Assembly: GCF_004614235.1 (NCBI RefSeq)
Contig: NZ_SPVH01000006.1
Location: forward strand, 558,001 to 622,000
Length of the DNA stretch: 64,000 nucleotides
Direction of reading: 5' to 3'
From: Brevundimonas intermedia
GTDB lineage: Bacteria > Pseudomonadota > Alphaproteobacteria > Caulobacterales > Caulobacteraceae
Made by a program: the position numbers and the translations under genes. Under the pieces are notes generated by a model. It ran no database searches, was not told where the DNA came from, and saw only the letters and a list, made by a program, of their open reading frames with translations. Below are positions 53,787-64,000 of the stretch, one piece after another. The stretch's first letter is position 1; every line of letters begins with the position of its first letter.

Positions 53787-53963
53787 TCAGGCCCGCTTCT
53801 TCTTCGGCGCAGCCGGGGCGTCAGCGGCGGTGACCAGATGCCCCTTCCAGCCGGGCGGCGGCAGGAACTTGCCGGACTGCTCCTCGCGCGTGCCTTCGCG
53901 CGCGATCCGGGCGGCGTCGCGCCCGGCCTTCAGGACGGTTTCGGTGTCGAAGATATTGCTCAT
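53787..53963 (-). CDS. Short conserved-type hypothetical protein
   Basis: Protein of 58 aa: MSNIFDTETVLKAGRDAARI, then GTREEQSGKFLPPPGWKGHL and a basic Pro/Ala/Lys tail (PAAPKKKRA). A longer in-frame start at 54011 exists but the ATG at 53963 gives a compact protein. Function unknown. After it, 230 bp without a gene lead to the HD-domain gene. Confidence 0.6.
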   Translation of the reverse strand: MSNIFDTETVLKAGRDAARIAREGTREEQSGKFLPPPGWKGHLVTAADAPAAPKKKRA

Positions 53964-54193
53964 CGCGGTTCCCAATCTAGCAGAAGTCGCCACGACCTGT
54001 CCCTCTCCCAACGGGAGAAGCAGGCCGTTTCCGGGTTCACGAACCGAAGCGCCTTCGCCCTCGTCTGTGTATGCAGGAAGCGGTTGATGCCCTTCAGCGC
54101 CTCAGAGCGCGTGAGAAAATGAGACATACCATTGCATGCGTGGGTTGAAAGGCTAGGCTAGATTGAATCCATGATTTGTTCACGGTATGTTCT

Positions 54194-55588
54194 ATGGTCA
54201 GCGAAATAAGAACCCAGCGAGTCAGGGACCCTGTGCACGGGCTAATCACGTTCAACAAAACCGAACCGGTTGACCAAGTGGCGTGGGCTTTGCTCGACAG
54301 TAGGGAGTTCCAACGACTTCGCCGGATCAAGCAACTCGGCGTGTCAGAGTTTGTTTACCCAAGCGCCACGCACACGAGGTTTGCCCATTGCATAGGTGTG
54401 TTCCACACCGCGCGAAAACTCATCGAGATCATCAGGAAGGAGATCGAGCCTGTCGGTGAAGAATTTGATCAACGTCGAGCGGAAACTGCGTTGATAGCCG
54501 CGCTTTTGCACGACCTAGGGCATGGTCCGTTCAGCCACACATTCGAGGGTGTTCAAAAGGCTAGAGGAGCAAAAAAGCGCCACGAGCAATGGACTGCAGA
54601 AATTATTAGAAACCCCAAAGGCGAGATACGCCCTCTTCTGGAGGCGTTTTGGCCAGACGGGACCTTCTGCGAAGCTGTCGCTCACCTCCTAGAAGTCGAA
54701 GACCCTGATGATATTTATCACGCTGTGGTTTCAAGTTCGTTTGACGCGGATCGGCTTGATTACCTGCGCCGCGACCGACTCATGACCGGGACTGGAGCAG
54801 GTGCAATCGACTTCGATCTCCTGATGGAACACTTGCGAGTGAGATCGATCGACTTAGAGGCTGCAGAGTCGGATGACGATCCAGACGAGCAGGTACACGT
54901 CGCGACTTTTTGCCTGGACGCCAAGGCATTGCCGGCCGCTGAGCAGTTTCTACTCGCGAGATACACGCTCCATGAGCAAGTCTATTTTCATAAAACAACG
55001 CGGTGCATCGAACATTTGATCGCAAAAGTCCTAGGCAAAGTCGCCGATTGCTCAACGAAACCAGGCTGCACCAAAGCGACAGGCCTTCAAAAGGATCATC
55101 CTCTCCTTCGTTTCTTTGGTAAAGATGGAGAAACGGTCGATAATTATTTGGAGCTCGATGATGTTCTGGTTCTCTCAGCGTTTGAAAGCATGCAAACGGC
55201 CGACAATAAAGAAATTGCAGAGCTAGCTCGGCGGTTGAGAGAGCGTGATCTTTATAAAACCCTTGATCTTCGCTCATTTGGTTTCGACGAAGGGCGCCAA
55301 CAGCGGGCTGCACGGAAAATCGATGCGGATTTCAAGACTCACACTGTGGCAGGGACTGTCTCCAAGGACGAAGGAGCGGCTATCGGTATTTACACGCAGA
55401 TTGGGGGCGACGACGAGCGCGCCCACAAAAAATTGCACATCCTCGATGAGGCAACCGGGCCGACCGAAATAAGCAAAGTTTCAAAGGTTGTCGGTGCGCT
55501 CGCCCCGAAGGCGCAATTTACGCGTTACTATTTCGAAAGCGAATCAGACCGCGATCAGGCGAAGCGTCGCAAGAAGGAAACCACATGA
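54194..55588 (+). CDS. HD-domain phosphohydrolase (YwfO-like)
   Basis: Protein of 464 aa. The HD domain shows HTRFAHCIGVFHTA, then ALLHDLGHGPFSHTFE and later SSFDADRLDYLRRD: the metal-binding H...HD...D of dNTP triphosphohydrolase-type enzymes. The N-terminus RVRDPVHGLITF is typical of the group that includes Bacillus YwfO. Codon use and GC are visibly lower than in the flanking genes, pointing to transfer. The overlapping next gene is YwgA-like; the pair is conserved elsewhere and may form a complex. An upstream in-frame ATG lies at 54176. Confidence 0.88.
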   Translation: MVSEIRTQRVRDPVHGLITFNKTEPVDQVAWALLDSREFQRLRRIKQLGVSEFVYPSATHTRFAHCIGVFHTARKLIEIIRKEIEPVGEEFDQRRAETALIAALLHDLGHGPFSHTFEGVQKARGAKKRHEQWTAEIIRNPKGEIRPLLEAFWPDGTFCEAVAHLLEVEDPDDIYHAVVSSSFDADRLDYLRRDRLMTGTGAGAIDFDLLMEHLRVRSIDLEAAESDDDPDEQVHVATFCLDAKALPAAEQFLLARYTLHEQVYFHKTTRCIEHLIAKVLGKVADCSTKPGCTKATGLQKDHPLLRFFGKDGETVDNYLELDDVLVLSAFESMQTADNKEIAELARRLRERDLYKTLDLRSFGFDEGRQQRAARKIDADFKTHTVAGTVSKDEGAAIGIYTQIGGDDERAHKKLHILDEATGPTEISKVSKVVGALAPKAQFTRYYFESESDRDQAKRRKKETT

Positions 55589-56106
55589 CCGAACGGGAGG
55601 ACATCGTAGCAGCTGTAGTTACAGCTGCCGGAGGATCACTTATCGGCCGTGTGAGGCTGCAAAAAACTCTGTATTTGCTAGACAAATTGGGTTTTGAGAG
55701 TGCTTTCCAATACGAATATCACCACTATGGCCCATATTCCCGTGATCTAGACTTAGCTGTAGCTGACGCGAAGGCATTCGATAAAATCGACGAGGAATTT
55801 GGATTCCGTTCGAGCGACGGAGCTCGGTTCAGTATTTTTAAATCGAAAAATGGCGATGTACCTGCCGACGCTTTCGGCACGTTAGGCGACGCTCGAACAT
55901 CTCAGTTTGTCGCAAAATTTGCGGGCACAAACGTCACAATCCTCGAATTAGCTGCGACAGTAGATTGGCTTTGGCGGGTTGAGGCTATTTCGAATTGGCG
56001 AGCTGAAATCACCAAACGTAAGGGGGCAAAAGTTCAGAATGGCCGTTTAGATAAAGCCGTTGCTCTTCTGAATGAATTGGGCCTCGCGCCCCCTGCGTCC
56101 GCCTAA
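55585..56106 (+). CDS. YwgA-like (Panacea-related) protein
   Basis: Protein of 173 aa. The pattern IGRVRLQKTLYLLDKLGF then YEYHHYGPYSRDLDLAVADA matches YwgA/SocA-like (Panacea-related) proteins. These contain the R-LQK-Y-L start and the YGPYS block. It overlaps the HD gene by ATGA. Panacea-type domains often act as antitoxins or regulators, so the HD/YwgA pair could be a conflict module (inference). It shares the lower GC of its partner. Confidence 0.82.
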   Translation: MTEREDIVAAVVTAAGGSLIGRVRLQKTLYLLDKLGFESAFQYEYHHYGPYSRDLDLAVADAKAFDKIDEEFGFRSSDGARFSIFKSKNGDVPADAFGTLGDARTSQFVAKFAGTNVTILELAATVDWLWRVEAISNWRAEITKRKGAKVQNGRLDKAVALLNELGLAPPASA

Positions 56107-56137
56107 AATATTGTGTGAGCGGTAACCCGCCTTCCGC

Positions 56138-58208
<2,071 letters not shown>

Positions 58209-58259
58209 GAAGGGACCATACTCGCATCACTGCTGAGGCTCAACGGCCGTTAGCGCGCG

Positions 58260-59015
58260 TCAAAGAAGGATGCAGTGCGCCTTCCGAATCGCGTCTCGGC
58301 TTTCGGGCGATAGGTTGGGAGACAACAGAGTCGTTTCCTGCCGTGTCAGCTTGAAGGGCGCGCCGACCTTGGGGCGATACCAGATCAGATAGCCGCACTC
58401 CTGCTGAAGAGTGCGAGAGGCGACGTAATCGACTGCGCCATAGTGGCCGAACGGGACGCCGGCTGGATTTGAGTACCACGTAAGGCGGCCGATCTGTCGT
58501 TCGGTCACAGCGCCGGCGGAGGCGGCGAACTGCTTCTCACGCTCAGTCCACTGTTCGAGAGTGGCGCCGCCGGTCATCGCTGCATCGGCCATGGCGAAAG
58601 AGTCGGCGTAGCGGCCTTGGTCCAAGGCGGCAAAGTAGGCGGCGGTCAGCGCCTCCAGTTGCGGGTTCAAGGCCTCCGCATCGGCATCGCTGAGAACGGG
58701 CGCTGGCGCGGGTTCAGGAGGCGCGGCGGCCGACGCACCACAAACGACATCCTGAACCACTGTCAGCTTGTCGCTCGGCTTGCCGGCGCCGGGCTGGTCG
58801 GGAAGGCGTTGTTCCAGAGAAAAAGTGTAGTGATCGAAATAGTAGCCCTGCGCGCTGCAAATGTCGGCTGCACGCGGGCGCAGTCGGTCAGCGAGGCGCA
58901 GAGGATCGGTTTCGTCGGCAGCGGTGATCGTCATTCGCCAACGACCCGGACCATCAGGCTCGACCTTGATGACATCCTGCGTCACAAACAGCATCAGAGC
59001 GATAAGAGCCAGCAC
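58260..59015 (-). CDS. Secreted DUF4019-like protein
   Basis: Protein of 251 aa starting with GTG after a GGGGGAA site. The N-terminus is hydrophobic (LALIALMLFVTQDV), a short signal or anchor. The C-terminal half (residues about 120-230) resembles DUF4019: AYFAALDQGRYADSFAMADA, TLEQWTEREKQFAASAGAVT and RQIGRLTWYSN. Function unknown. Confidence 0.72.
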   Translation of the reverse strand: MLALIALMLFVTQDVIKVEPDGPGRWRMTITAADETDPLRLADRLRPRAADICSAQGYYFDHYTFSLEQRLPDQPGAGKPSDKLTVVQDVVCGASAAAPPEPAPAPVLSDADAEALNPQLEALTAAYFAALDQGRYADSFAMADAAMTGGATLEQWTEREKQFAASAGAVTERQIGRLTWYSNPAGVPFGHYGAVDYVASRTLQQECGYLIWYRPKVGAPFKLTRQETTLLSPNLSPESRDAIRKAHCILL

Positions 59016-59066
59016 CAGACGTTCCCCCGATTGTCTGCGAACAGGAGGCGGGTGCGGCTGAGAGAG

Positions 59067-59456
59067 TCAAGGCGCGGACCAGCCCTTGACCGAGACGGTC
59101 GCCGTGCGCGGGTCGGCGTCGAAGCGAAGGTAGGCCTCGGCGTGGCCATGGCGCGGGACGTAGTCGAGGCTGGCGGTCGCGGTCTGGTCGCCCAGCACGC
59201 CCTCGACCTCGACCGCGGCGGCGGTGTCGTCGCCGTCGTTCTGGACGCGGATGGTGGCGACGTGGCCGGCGGCGGTGGCCTCGACCGCGACGATGCGGGC
59301 GCTGAGGGCCGGGGGCGCGGCGGGTTGCAGGGCCTCCCACACCACGATGCCGATGGCCGACAGGGTGACGACGGCACCGACCACGGCCATGACCCATTGC
59401 AGGACGGGGCGGCCGGGGTCTGAGGACTTGGCTTTGGCGGTCGATTTGGCGGGCAT
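59067..59456 (-). CDS. TIGR02588-like protein
   Basis: Protein of 129 aa with one N-terminal membrane helix (VLQWVMAVVGAVVTLSAIGI) and an extracytoplasmic domain: VATIRVQNDGDDTAAAVEVE and RHGHAEAYLRFDADP. This fits the TIGR02588 family, which is usually encoded beside TIGR02587, as here (6 bp apart). The two probably form a complex of unknown role. Confidence 0.82.
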   Translation of the reverse strand: MPAKSTAKAKSSDPGRPVLQWVMAVVGAVVTLSAIGIVVWEALQPAAPPALSARIVAVEATAAGHVATIRVQNDGDDTAAAVEVEGVLGDQTATASLDYVPRHGHAEAYLRFDADPRTATVSVKGWSAP

Positions 59457-59462
59457 GGATCC

Positions 59463-60302
59463 TCAGACCAGAAGGCGGGCGGCGGCGGCGCCGATGGCGG
59501 CGGGAAAGCCCAGCACGATGGCGATCTGGGCCACGCCCTGCACCGACAACCCGTCCGTGCGACCGAAGATATAGAGGGCGAACAGGCTGATCCCCAGGGC
59601 GATGGCGTAGCCGGGCAGGGTGAAGTGAAAGAAGGCGTGCAAAGGCCGATCCGCCTCTTCCTGACCGGCGAACCCGGCGTTGAAGACGATCAGGTGCAGC
59701 AGCAGCAGCGACAGGGCGATCAGGGCCAGGACATGCAGGGCCGTGGCCTTGTAGGCGATCAGGATGATCTCCTCGGTCGGGGCGATGTTCAGGGCGAAGA
59801 AAAGCGCGCCCGCCGCCATCAGGAACAGTTCGCCGAAATAGGAGGCCGCGTCCTCGTCGGTGTCGCCGCCGCTAGACTCCGAACTGGCCCCGCTGAGTTG
59901 ACGCCGGGCCAGAAGCGCGCCCATGGCGCCGGGCACGGCCTGAAGCGCGACCATGCCGATGGCCTCGTGCGGCGGGGCGTTCCACTGGACCACGCCGAAC
60001 AGGATCAGCAGCACCGAGGCGGTCACGAAGCCGACGGCCAGGGCCACGGCGGTGTCGAGAATGTCGTTTCGAAACCCGCGCCGCTTCGAGAAGCCCGCAT
60101 AATAGGCCAGGCCGTACAGCAGGGGCAGGCCGGCCAGGATGAAGGTCAGCAGCCGCCAGCGCTCCATGGCCACGCCCTGCTCCCACATCTCCATCGTCAT
60201 CAGCAGCGGGATGTTGAACACCAGGGCGCCGGCGAAGGCGCGGGCCAGATCGCGGACGTAGGCGCGCTCCTTGCGCAGGTCGAAGGGGACGGCGGCGGTC
60301 AT
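59463..60302 (-). CDS. TIGR02587-like membrane protein
   Basis: Protein of 279 aa with about seven membrane helices. Family-like segments: [40 protein letters not shown] and [20 protein letters not shown]. Probably first gene of a two-gene operon with TIGR02588. The start at 60302 ([13 protein letters not shown]) is preferred to 60365. Function unknown. Confidence 0.85.
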   Translation of the reverse strand: MTAAVPFDLRKERAYVRDLARAFAGALVFNIPLLMTMEMWEQGVAMERWRLLTFILAGLPLLYGLAYYAGFSKRRGFRNDILDTAVALAVGFVTASVLLILFGVVQWNAPPHEAIGMVALQAVPGAMGALLARRQLSGASSESSGGDTDEDAASYFGELFLMAAGALFFALNIAPTEEIILIAYKATALHVLALIALSLLLLHLIVFNAGFAGQEEADRPLHAFFHFTLPGYAIALGISLFALYIFGRTDGLSVQGVAQIAIVLGFPAAIGAAAARLLV

Positions 60303-60388
60303 GGGGCGGCAACGCTTGGCGCTCCGTTTTGGCTCCTTGGGCCTGTCATGCAGGCGCGCTATCAAGGCCGGGAACAGGAGCCGTCCCC

Positions 60389-61396
60389 ATGCATCTCGCC
60401 CGTTTCGCCCGCGTCCGCTTGGCCCATCTGCCGACGCCGCTGGAGCCGTTGCCCCGGTTGTCGGAAGAGCTGGGCGTGGATCTGTGGATCAAGCGCGACG
60501 ACTGCACGGGCCTGGCGGGCGGCGGCAACAAGACGCGCAAGCTGGAGTTCCTGCTGGGCGCCGCGTTCGAGCAGGACGCCGATACGCTGGTGACGCAAGG
60601 GGCGGTGCAGTCGAACCATGTGCGCCAGACAGCCGCCGCCGCGGCCGCGCACGGCCTGGCCTGCGACATCATTCTGGAGGAGCGCACAGGGTCGAAGGCC
60701 AGCGACTATGTCGGCAAGGGCAATGTGCTGCTGGACCGGCTGTTCGGGGCCAGCATCCGCACCGTGCCGGGCGGGACGGACATGGTCGCCGAGCTGGAAA
60801 AGACGGCGGAAGACGTGCGGGCGCGCGGCGGCAAACCCTATGTCATCCCCGGCGGCGGTTCGAATCCTACGGGTGCTTTGGGCTATGTCGATTGCGCGCG
60901 CGAGATCGTGGTCCAGGCCGACGAGATGGACCTGGAGGTCCACCGGATCGTCACGGCGACGGGCAGTGCGGGCACCCATGCCGGCCTGGTCGCCGGGCTG
61001 GCGGTCATGGGGGCGGACATTCCGGTGCTGGGCATCGGGGTGCGGGCGCCGAAGGAAAAGCAGGAGGCGAACGTCTTCAAGCTGGCCGAGGAGACGGCCG
61101 CCCTGCTGGGCCAGCCGGGGCGGGTGAAGCGCGAGAGGGTGGTCGCGGACTGCGACTATGTGGGCGAGGGCTACGGCCTGATCGATCAGGGGGTGATCGA
61201 CGCCCTGACCCTGGCGGCGCGCACGGACGGGATCGTGCTGGACCCGGTCTATTCCGGCAAGGCGATGAAGGGTCTGATCGCCCTGGCGCGCGCCGGACAG
61301 TTCCGGGGCGAGACGGTGGTCTTCCTGCACACCGGCGGGGCGCAGGGGTTGTTCGGCTATCAGAGCGAAATCGAAGGGGCGCTGTCGGGTCGGTGA
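60389..61396 (+). CDS. dcyD: D-cysteine desulfhydrase (PLP-dependent)
   Basis: Protein of 335 aa of the ACC deaminase/D-cysteine desulfhydrase family. It breaks D-cysteine to pyruvate, ammonia and sulfide. The PLP lysine lies in [26 protein letters not shown] follows, and the phosphate-binding loop is [22 protein letters not shown] and [14 protein letters not shown] lie near the C-terminus. The Glu/Leu residues that mark true ACC deaminase are not evident, so desulfhydrase is favoured. It overlaps the DUF3253 gene. Confidence 0.9.
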   Translation: MHLARFARVRLAHLPTPLEPLPRLSEELGVDLWIKRDDCTGLAGGGNKTRKLEFLLGAAFEQDADTLVTQGAVQSNHVRQTAAAAAAHGLACDIILEERTGSKASDYVGKGNVLLDRLFGASIRTVPGGTDMVAELEKTAEDVRARGGKPYVIPGGGSNPTGALGYVDCAREIVVQADEMDLEVHRIVTATGSAGTHAGLVAGLAVMGADIPVLGIGVRAPKEKQEANVFKLAEETAALLGQPGRVKRERVVADCDYVGEGYGLIDQGVIDALTLAARTDGIVLDPVYSGKAMKGLIALARAGQFRGETVVFLHTGGAQGLFGYQSEIEGALSGR

Positions 61397-61641
61397 GCCA
61401 GGTGAATGCGCGCGAGGCGATGCTGGCGTTGCTGGCCGCCCGTGCGGAGGACGCGACCGTCTGTCCCAGCGAGGTGGCGCGGACGGTGGCTGGTCCGGCC
61501 GGGGAATGGCGGGAGGCGATGCCCGAGGTTCACGCGGCGGTCGATCAGATGGTGAGCGACGGACTGGTGCGGCTGAGTTGGAAGGGCGGCAGGCTGTCAG
61601 TCAGGGCTGGGCCGTATCGGATCGGGCGCGGTGGGGGTTGA
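61393..61641 (+). CDS. DUF3253 protein
   Basis: Protein of 82 aa, GTG start overlapping the upstream stop (GTGA). The pattern [20 protein letters not shown] then [17 protein letters not shown] is a winged-helix-like small domain of the DUF3253 family. Function unknown; co-expression with the desulfhydrase is implied. Confidence 0.82.
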   Translation: MSQVNAREAMLALLAARAEDATVCPSEVARTVAGPAGEWREAMPEVHAAVDQMVSDGLVRLSWKGGRLSVRAGPYRIGRGGG

Positions 61642-61794
61642 TCGATCGGCGCCGTCTCCACGGTCTCTATGATCATGGGTTCAACGCTATTCTTAGGGAA
61701 ACCCTATCAAGCAACGAAGGCGTTGTGACCACGATTTAACTTGTGATTTTCGGCGATCACCGCGAGACGCACTCATATAGCGGGGGTGTTTGAT

Positions 61795-63069
61795 ATGAAG
61801 CTGAAATCGATTGCGGCGGCGTTGTCGCTCACAAGCCTATGTGTGGCTTCCGCTCACGCCCAGACCGTTGCGCCACCCACCTTCGCTGAGCGTCTGGCGC
61901 AGGCAGGATCGTCGTTGACCGTGCGGCCAGAGGGCTTCGCGGGTCCGGCAGCCGCGATACTATCGGACGCTATAGACGCCAGCCGCTACGTCCTCATCGG
62001 CGAGAGCCATTTTTCGCGCGAGATTCCAGCCTTCACGACGAACGTCTGCCGATTGATGGCGGCGGAGACGGGCGGCCTGACGGCCATGGCCGTCGAGATC
62101 GGGCCGGAGGCCGCCGTAGCGGTCAATGAACGGCTGAGGGCGACGGACAGGGAACAGCAAATTTCTGACTTCGTGCGCGCCCATCCCGACGTCATGGCCT
62201 TCCTCAACAGCCGCGACGAGGGTCAGACGGCGGCCGATTGCGCGGCCGTCGCAGGGACGGCCTTCGAGCTGTGGGGGCTGGACCAGGAATTCTTCGGCGC
62301 GAGCGGTTATCTGTTCGAACAGATGCTGGCTGCCGGGCCGGGACCGCTCGCGCGCGCCCAGATCGAAGCCCTGGCCGAACAAGAGCGGACGGCGACGCAG
62401 GCCGCGCTGGCTTCCGGCTCACCGTTCGACCTGTTCCTGTTCAAGGTCACCGATGCGGCGCTGGATCAGGCGGGGACAGCCATCGATCAGGACGGCGGCG
62501 ATCGGGCCAAGGCGCTGTTCGCCGCCTTGCGCGAAACCCGCGCCATCTATCAGGCTTCGCAGGCTCGCCGTGGCGATCCAAACGGGCGAAGGGCGCGGTT
62601 GATGAAGCGAACGCTGGCGGCCCGTTTCGCCGAGACGCCGCAGGCGCGCGTGCTGATGAAGTTCGGCGCCTACCATCTCTACAAGGGCTTCAATCCATTG
62701 GGTCAGCGCGACGTGGGCAACTTCGTCGCTGAACATGCCGACGGAGAGGGCGTTTCGTCGCTCAACCTGATCGTGGTCGGCGCGAGAGGCACGCAGGCCG
62801 GCTACAGCGGGGTCGGCCGTCAGAAGACGGTGCACGACTTCGACGTGATGACGGACGAAGAGGCGGACTGGCGCAAGGATGTGACGCTGGCCCGCCCTAT
62901 GGACATGCCGCAGGGCGACTGGCTCCTGGTGGATCTGCGCCGTTTGCGCGACGCCGATCTGGAAGCCCTGACGCCTGAATGGCGCGAGATCATCCGCGGC
63001 TACGACCTCGCCGTTGTGGCGCCGGAACTGTCGGCATCCACCTTGCTGGGGGTTCATGACGCCCCTTAG
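61795..63069 (+). CDS. Secreted EreA/ChaN-superfamily-like protein
   Basis: Protein of 424 aa with a signal peptide (MKLKSIAAALSLTSLCVASA, cleavage near HAQT). The mature part has RYVLIGESHFSREIPAFTTN and TAMAVEIGPEAAVAVNERLR, the GE-x-H and E motifs of the erythromycin esterase-like/ChaN/TIKI fold, plus RVLMKFGAYHLYKGFNPLG further on. It may be a hydrolase; the substrate is not readable. The ATG at 61795 follows GGGGG; a GTG at 61786 is also in frame. Confidence 0.7.
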   Translation: MKLKSIAAALSLTSLCVASAHAQTVAPPTFAERLAQAGSSLTVRPEGFAGPAAAILSDAIDASRYVLIGESHFSREIPAFTTNVCRLMAAETGGLTAMAVEIGPEAAVAVNERLRATDREQQISDFVRAHPDVMAFLNSRDEGQTAADCAAVAGTAFELWGLDQEFFGASGYLFEQMLAAGPGPLARAQIEALAEQERTATQAALASGSPFDLFLFKVTDAALDQAGTAIDQDGGDRAKALFAALRETRAIYQASQARRGDPNGRRARLMKRTLAARFAETPQARVLMKFGAYHLYKGFNPLGQRDVGNFVAEHADGEGVSSLNLIVVGARGTQAGYSGVGRQKTVHDFDVMTDEEADWRKDVTLARPMDMPQGDWLLVDLRRLRDADLEALTPEWREIIRGYDLAVVAPELSASTLLGVHDAP

Positions 63070-63139
63070 CGAATGGGGTGGCGCGACGACGAAATTTCGT
63101 TCGCCGATACCCTGATCAGCCTCGGTTTGGAGTGATGGA

Positions 63140-63817
63140 ATGACCAAGATTCTGGGCGTCATCGGGGGCATGGGGCCGGCGGCGACGGTGGCGTTTCTGG
63201 AGCGGGTGCAGGCGCTGACGCCGGCGCAGGGGGATGCGGATCACATCAGGGTTTTGATGGATATGAACCCGCAGGTTCCCGATCGGAACACGCGGCCGGG
63301 CGAGGCGGAGGTGGTGCTGGGCCAGATGGCGGCGCGGCTGGCGGCGGCGGGAGCGCACGTAATCGCCATGCCGTGCAACACCGCCCATGCCCAGGCGGGC
63401 GCGATCCGCGCCGTGTGCGAGGCGCAGGGGTTGAGCTTCATCGACATGATCGCGGCGACGGCGGATGTAGCGGTCGTGGCGGGTGCGAAGCGGATCGGGG
63501 TGTTGGCGACGCCGGGCGGGGAACGGCTGTACGGGCACGCGCTGGTGACGCGCGGGGTCGAGGCGGTGCTGCTGGACGGCGCGGATCGCGAGGCCTTCAT
63601 GGGGCTGGTCTATGGGGTCAAGCGCGGCGACATCGGCGAGGCGGCGCGGGCGGGGATGTTGCGCCTGGCGGGCGTGTTGGCGGCTGCGGGGGCGCAGGCC
63701 TTGATCGCGGGGTGTACGGAGGTTCCGTTGCTGCTGCGGGCGGAGGATGCGCCGGTCGCGCTGACGGACTCGGCCGAGGTGCTGGCGCGGGCGTGCGTGG
63801 GGGCGTGTCTGGGTTAG
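63140..63817 (+). CDS. Aspartate/glutamate racemase family protein
   Basis: Protein of 225 aa. The N-terminus MTKILGVIGGMGPAATVAFL is the family signature. The two catalytic cysteines lie in VIAMPCNTAHAQ and LIAGCTEVPLLL. It is cofactor-independent and interconverts L- and D-aspartate or a similar substrate. Length fits (about 230 aa). Confidence 0.93.
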   Translation: MTKILGVIGGMGPAATVAFLERVQALTPAQGDADHIRVLMDMNPQVPDRNTRPGEAEVVLGQMAARLAAAGAHVIAMPCNTAHAQAGAIRAVCEAQGLSFIDMIAATADVAVVAGAKRIGVLATPGGERLYGHALVTRGVEAVLLDGADREAFMGLVYGVKRGDIGEAARAGMLRLAGVLAAAGAQALIAGCTEVPLLLRAEDAPVALTDSAEVLARACVGACLG

Positions 63818-63827
63818 ATGTCGTTTT

Positions 63828-63991
63828 CTTTCGTCATTCCGGGCGCAGCGTAGCGGAGACCCGGAACCCAGCGGCGCGCGAGAGCGCGAACCTGTCGCGG
63901 ATTAGATGTCCCAGCATCCTGCGGCGAAAGCATCGCCTTCGGCGCCGCTGGGTTCCCCGGTCTCGCTACGCTCGCCGGAGAATGACGAAAG
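63828..63991. repeat. Dispersed inverted-repeat element, copy 2
   Basis: A 164-bp relative of 52537-52711. Outer arms CTTTCGTCATTC/GAATGACGAAAG, inner CCCAGCGGCGC/GCGCCGCTGGG. The central left part matches copy 1 at 34 of 35 positions (around GAGCGCGAACCTGTCGCGGA). The middle differs between copies, while the arms keep pairing, which suggests selection for structure or gene conversion. Confidence 0.85.
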
Positions 63992-64000
63992 AGGATATGA

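Noticed and set aside
60389..61396. ACC deaminase
   Set aside because: The fold family is the same, but the active-site pattern reads closer to D-cysteine desulfhydrase. Context gives no link to ethylene-precursor breakdown.

Overview
The window looks like chromosome of a high-GC alphaproteobacterium of the Caulobacterales, most likely Brevundimonas or a close relative. This is inferred from the gene order of the chemotaxis operon (mcp-cheX-cheY-cheA-cheW-cheR-cheB-cheY-cheD-cheU-cheY-cheE, the Caulobacter order), the abundance of TonB-dependent receptors, and the codon use. Most of the window is core-type DNA. Two stretches have visibly lower GC and foreign character: 16998-37039 and about 54150-56110.

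Layout. (1) 161-4100: ferredoxin fdxA, a YceI protein, an S4-domain protein and a SUV3-like helicase. (2) 4135-6227: a FixJ/FixL-like two-component pair. (3) 6467-7144: a TorF-like outer-membrane protein. (4) 7172-16696: a twelve-gene chemotaxis operon with overlapping or nearly touching genes, ending in cheU, a CleA-like cheY and cheE. (5) 16916-16992: tRNA-Arg(CCT). (6) 16998-37039: a complete Tn7-like transposon of 20,042 bp. Its ends read TGTCG...CGACA and it is flanked by the direct repeat ACTAC. It carries tnsA, tnsB, tnsC and tniQ at one end and about 13.5 kb of cargo. (7) 37041-41684: TonB receptor, FecR and FecI (cell-surface signalling). (8) 41823-46564: a second TonB receptor behind a phospholipase C-acid phosphatase fusion lipoprotein. 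(9) 46736-52530: small secreted proteins, a PhoP/PhoQ-like pair, a Crp/Fnr regulator, a DUF1206 membrane protein and a DsbA-family protein. (10) 52537-56106: a dispersed inverted-repeat element, two hypothetical genes and a low-GC HD-hydrolase/YwgA pair. (11) 56138-63817: thiC with its TPP riboswitch, TIGR02587/TIGR02588 genes, D-cysteine desulfhydrase, a DUF3253 protein, an EreA/ChaN-like secreted protein and aspartate racemase. A second copy of the inverted-repeat element closes the window.

The most interesting region is the Tn7-like element. It is inserted directly after the CCA of tRNA-Arg, and its duplicated target covers the stop codon of the convergent TonB receptor gene. The cargo looks like a defence or biological-conflict island. 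It holds a 1327-aa protein with a DUF4365 nuclease, TPRs, a GreA/B C-terminal-like domain and a PIN domain, and a proteasome-like Ntn-hydrolase. It also holds a tightly coupled three-gene unit (calcineurin-like phosphoesterase, P-loop ATPase, unknown protein with ExR and DxxxxPK motifs) that I cannot match to a named system, and a GNAT-domain protein. Upstream of tnsA lie a Ner-like regulator broken by an amber codon and a perfect 28-bp palindrome.

All family assignments come from reading translated sequence. No database search was run.
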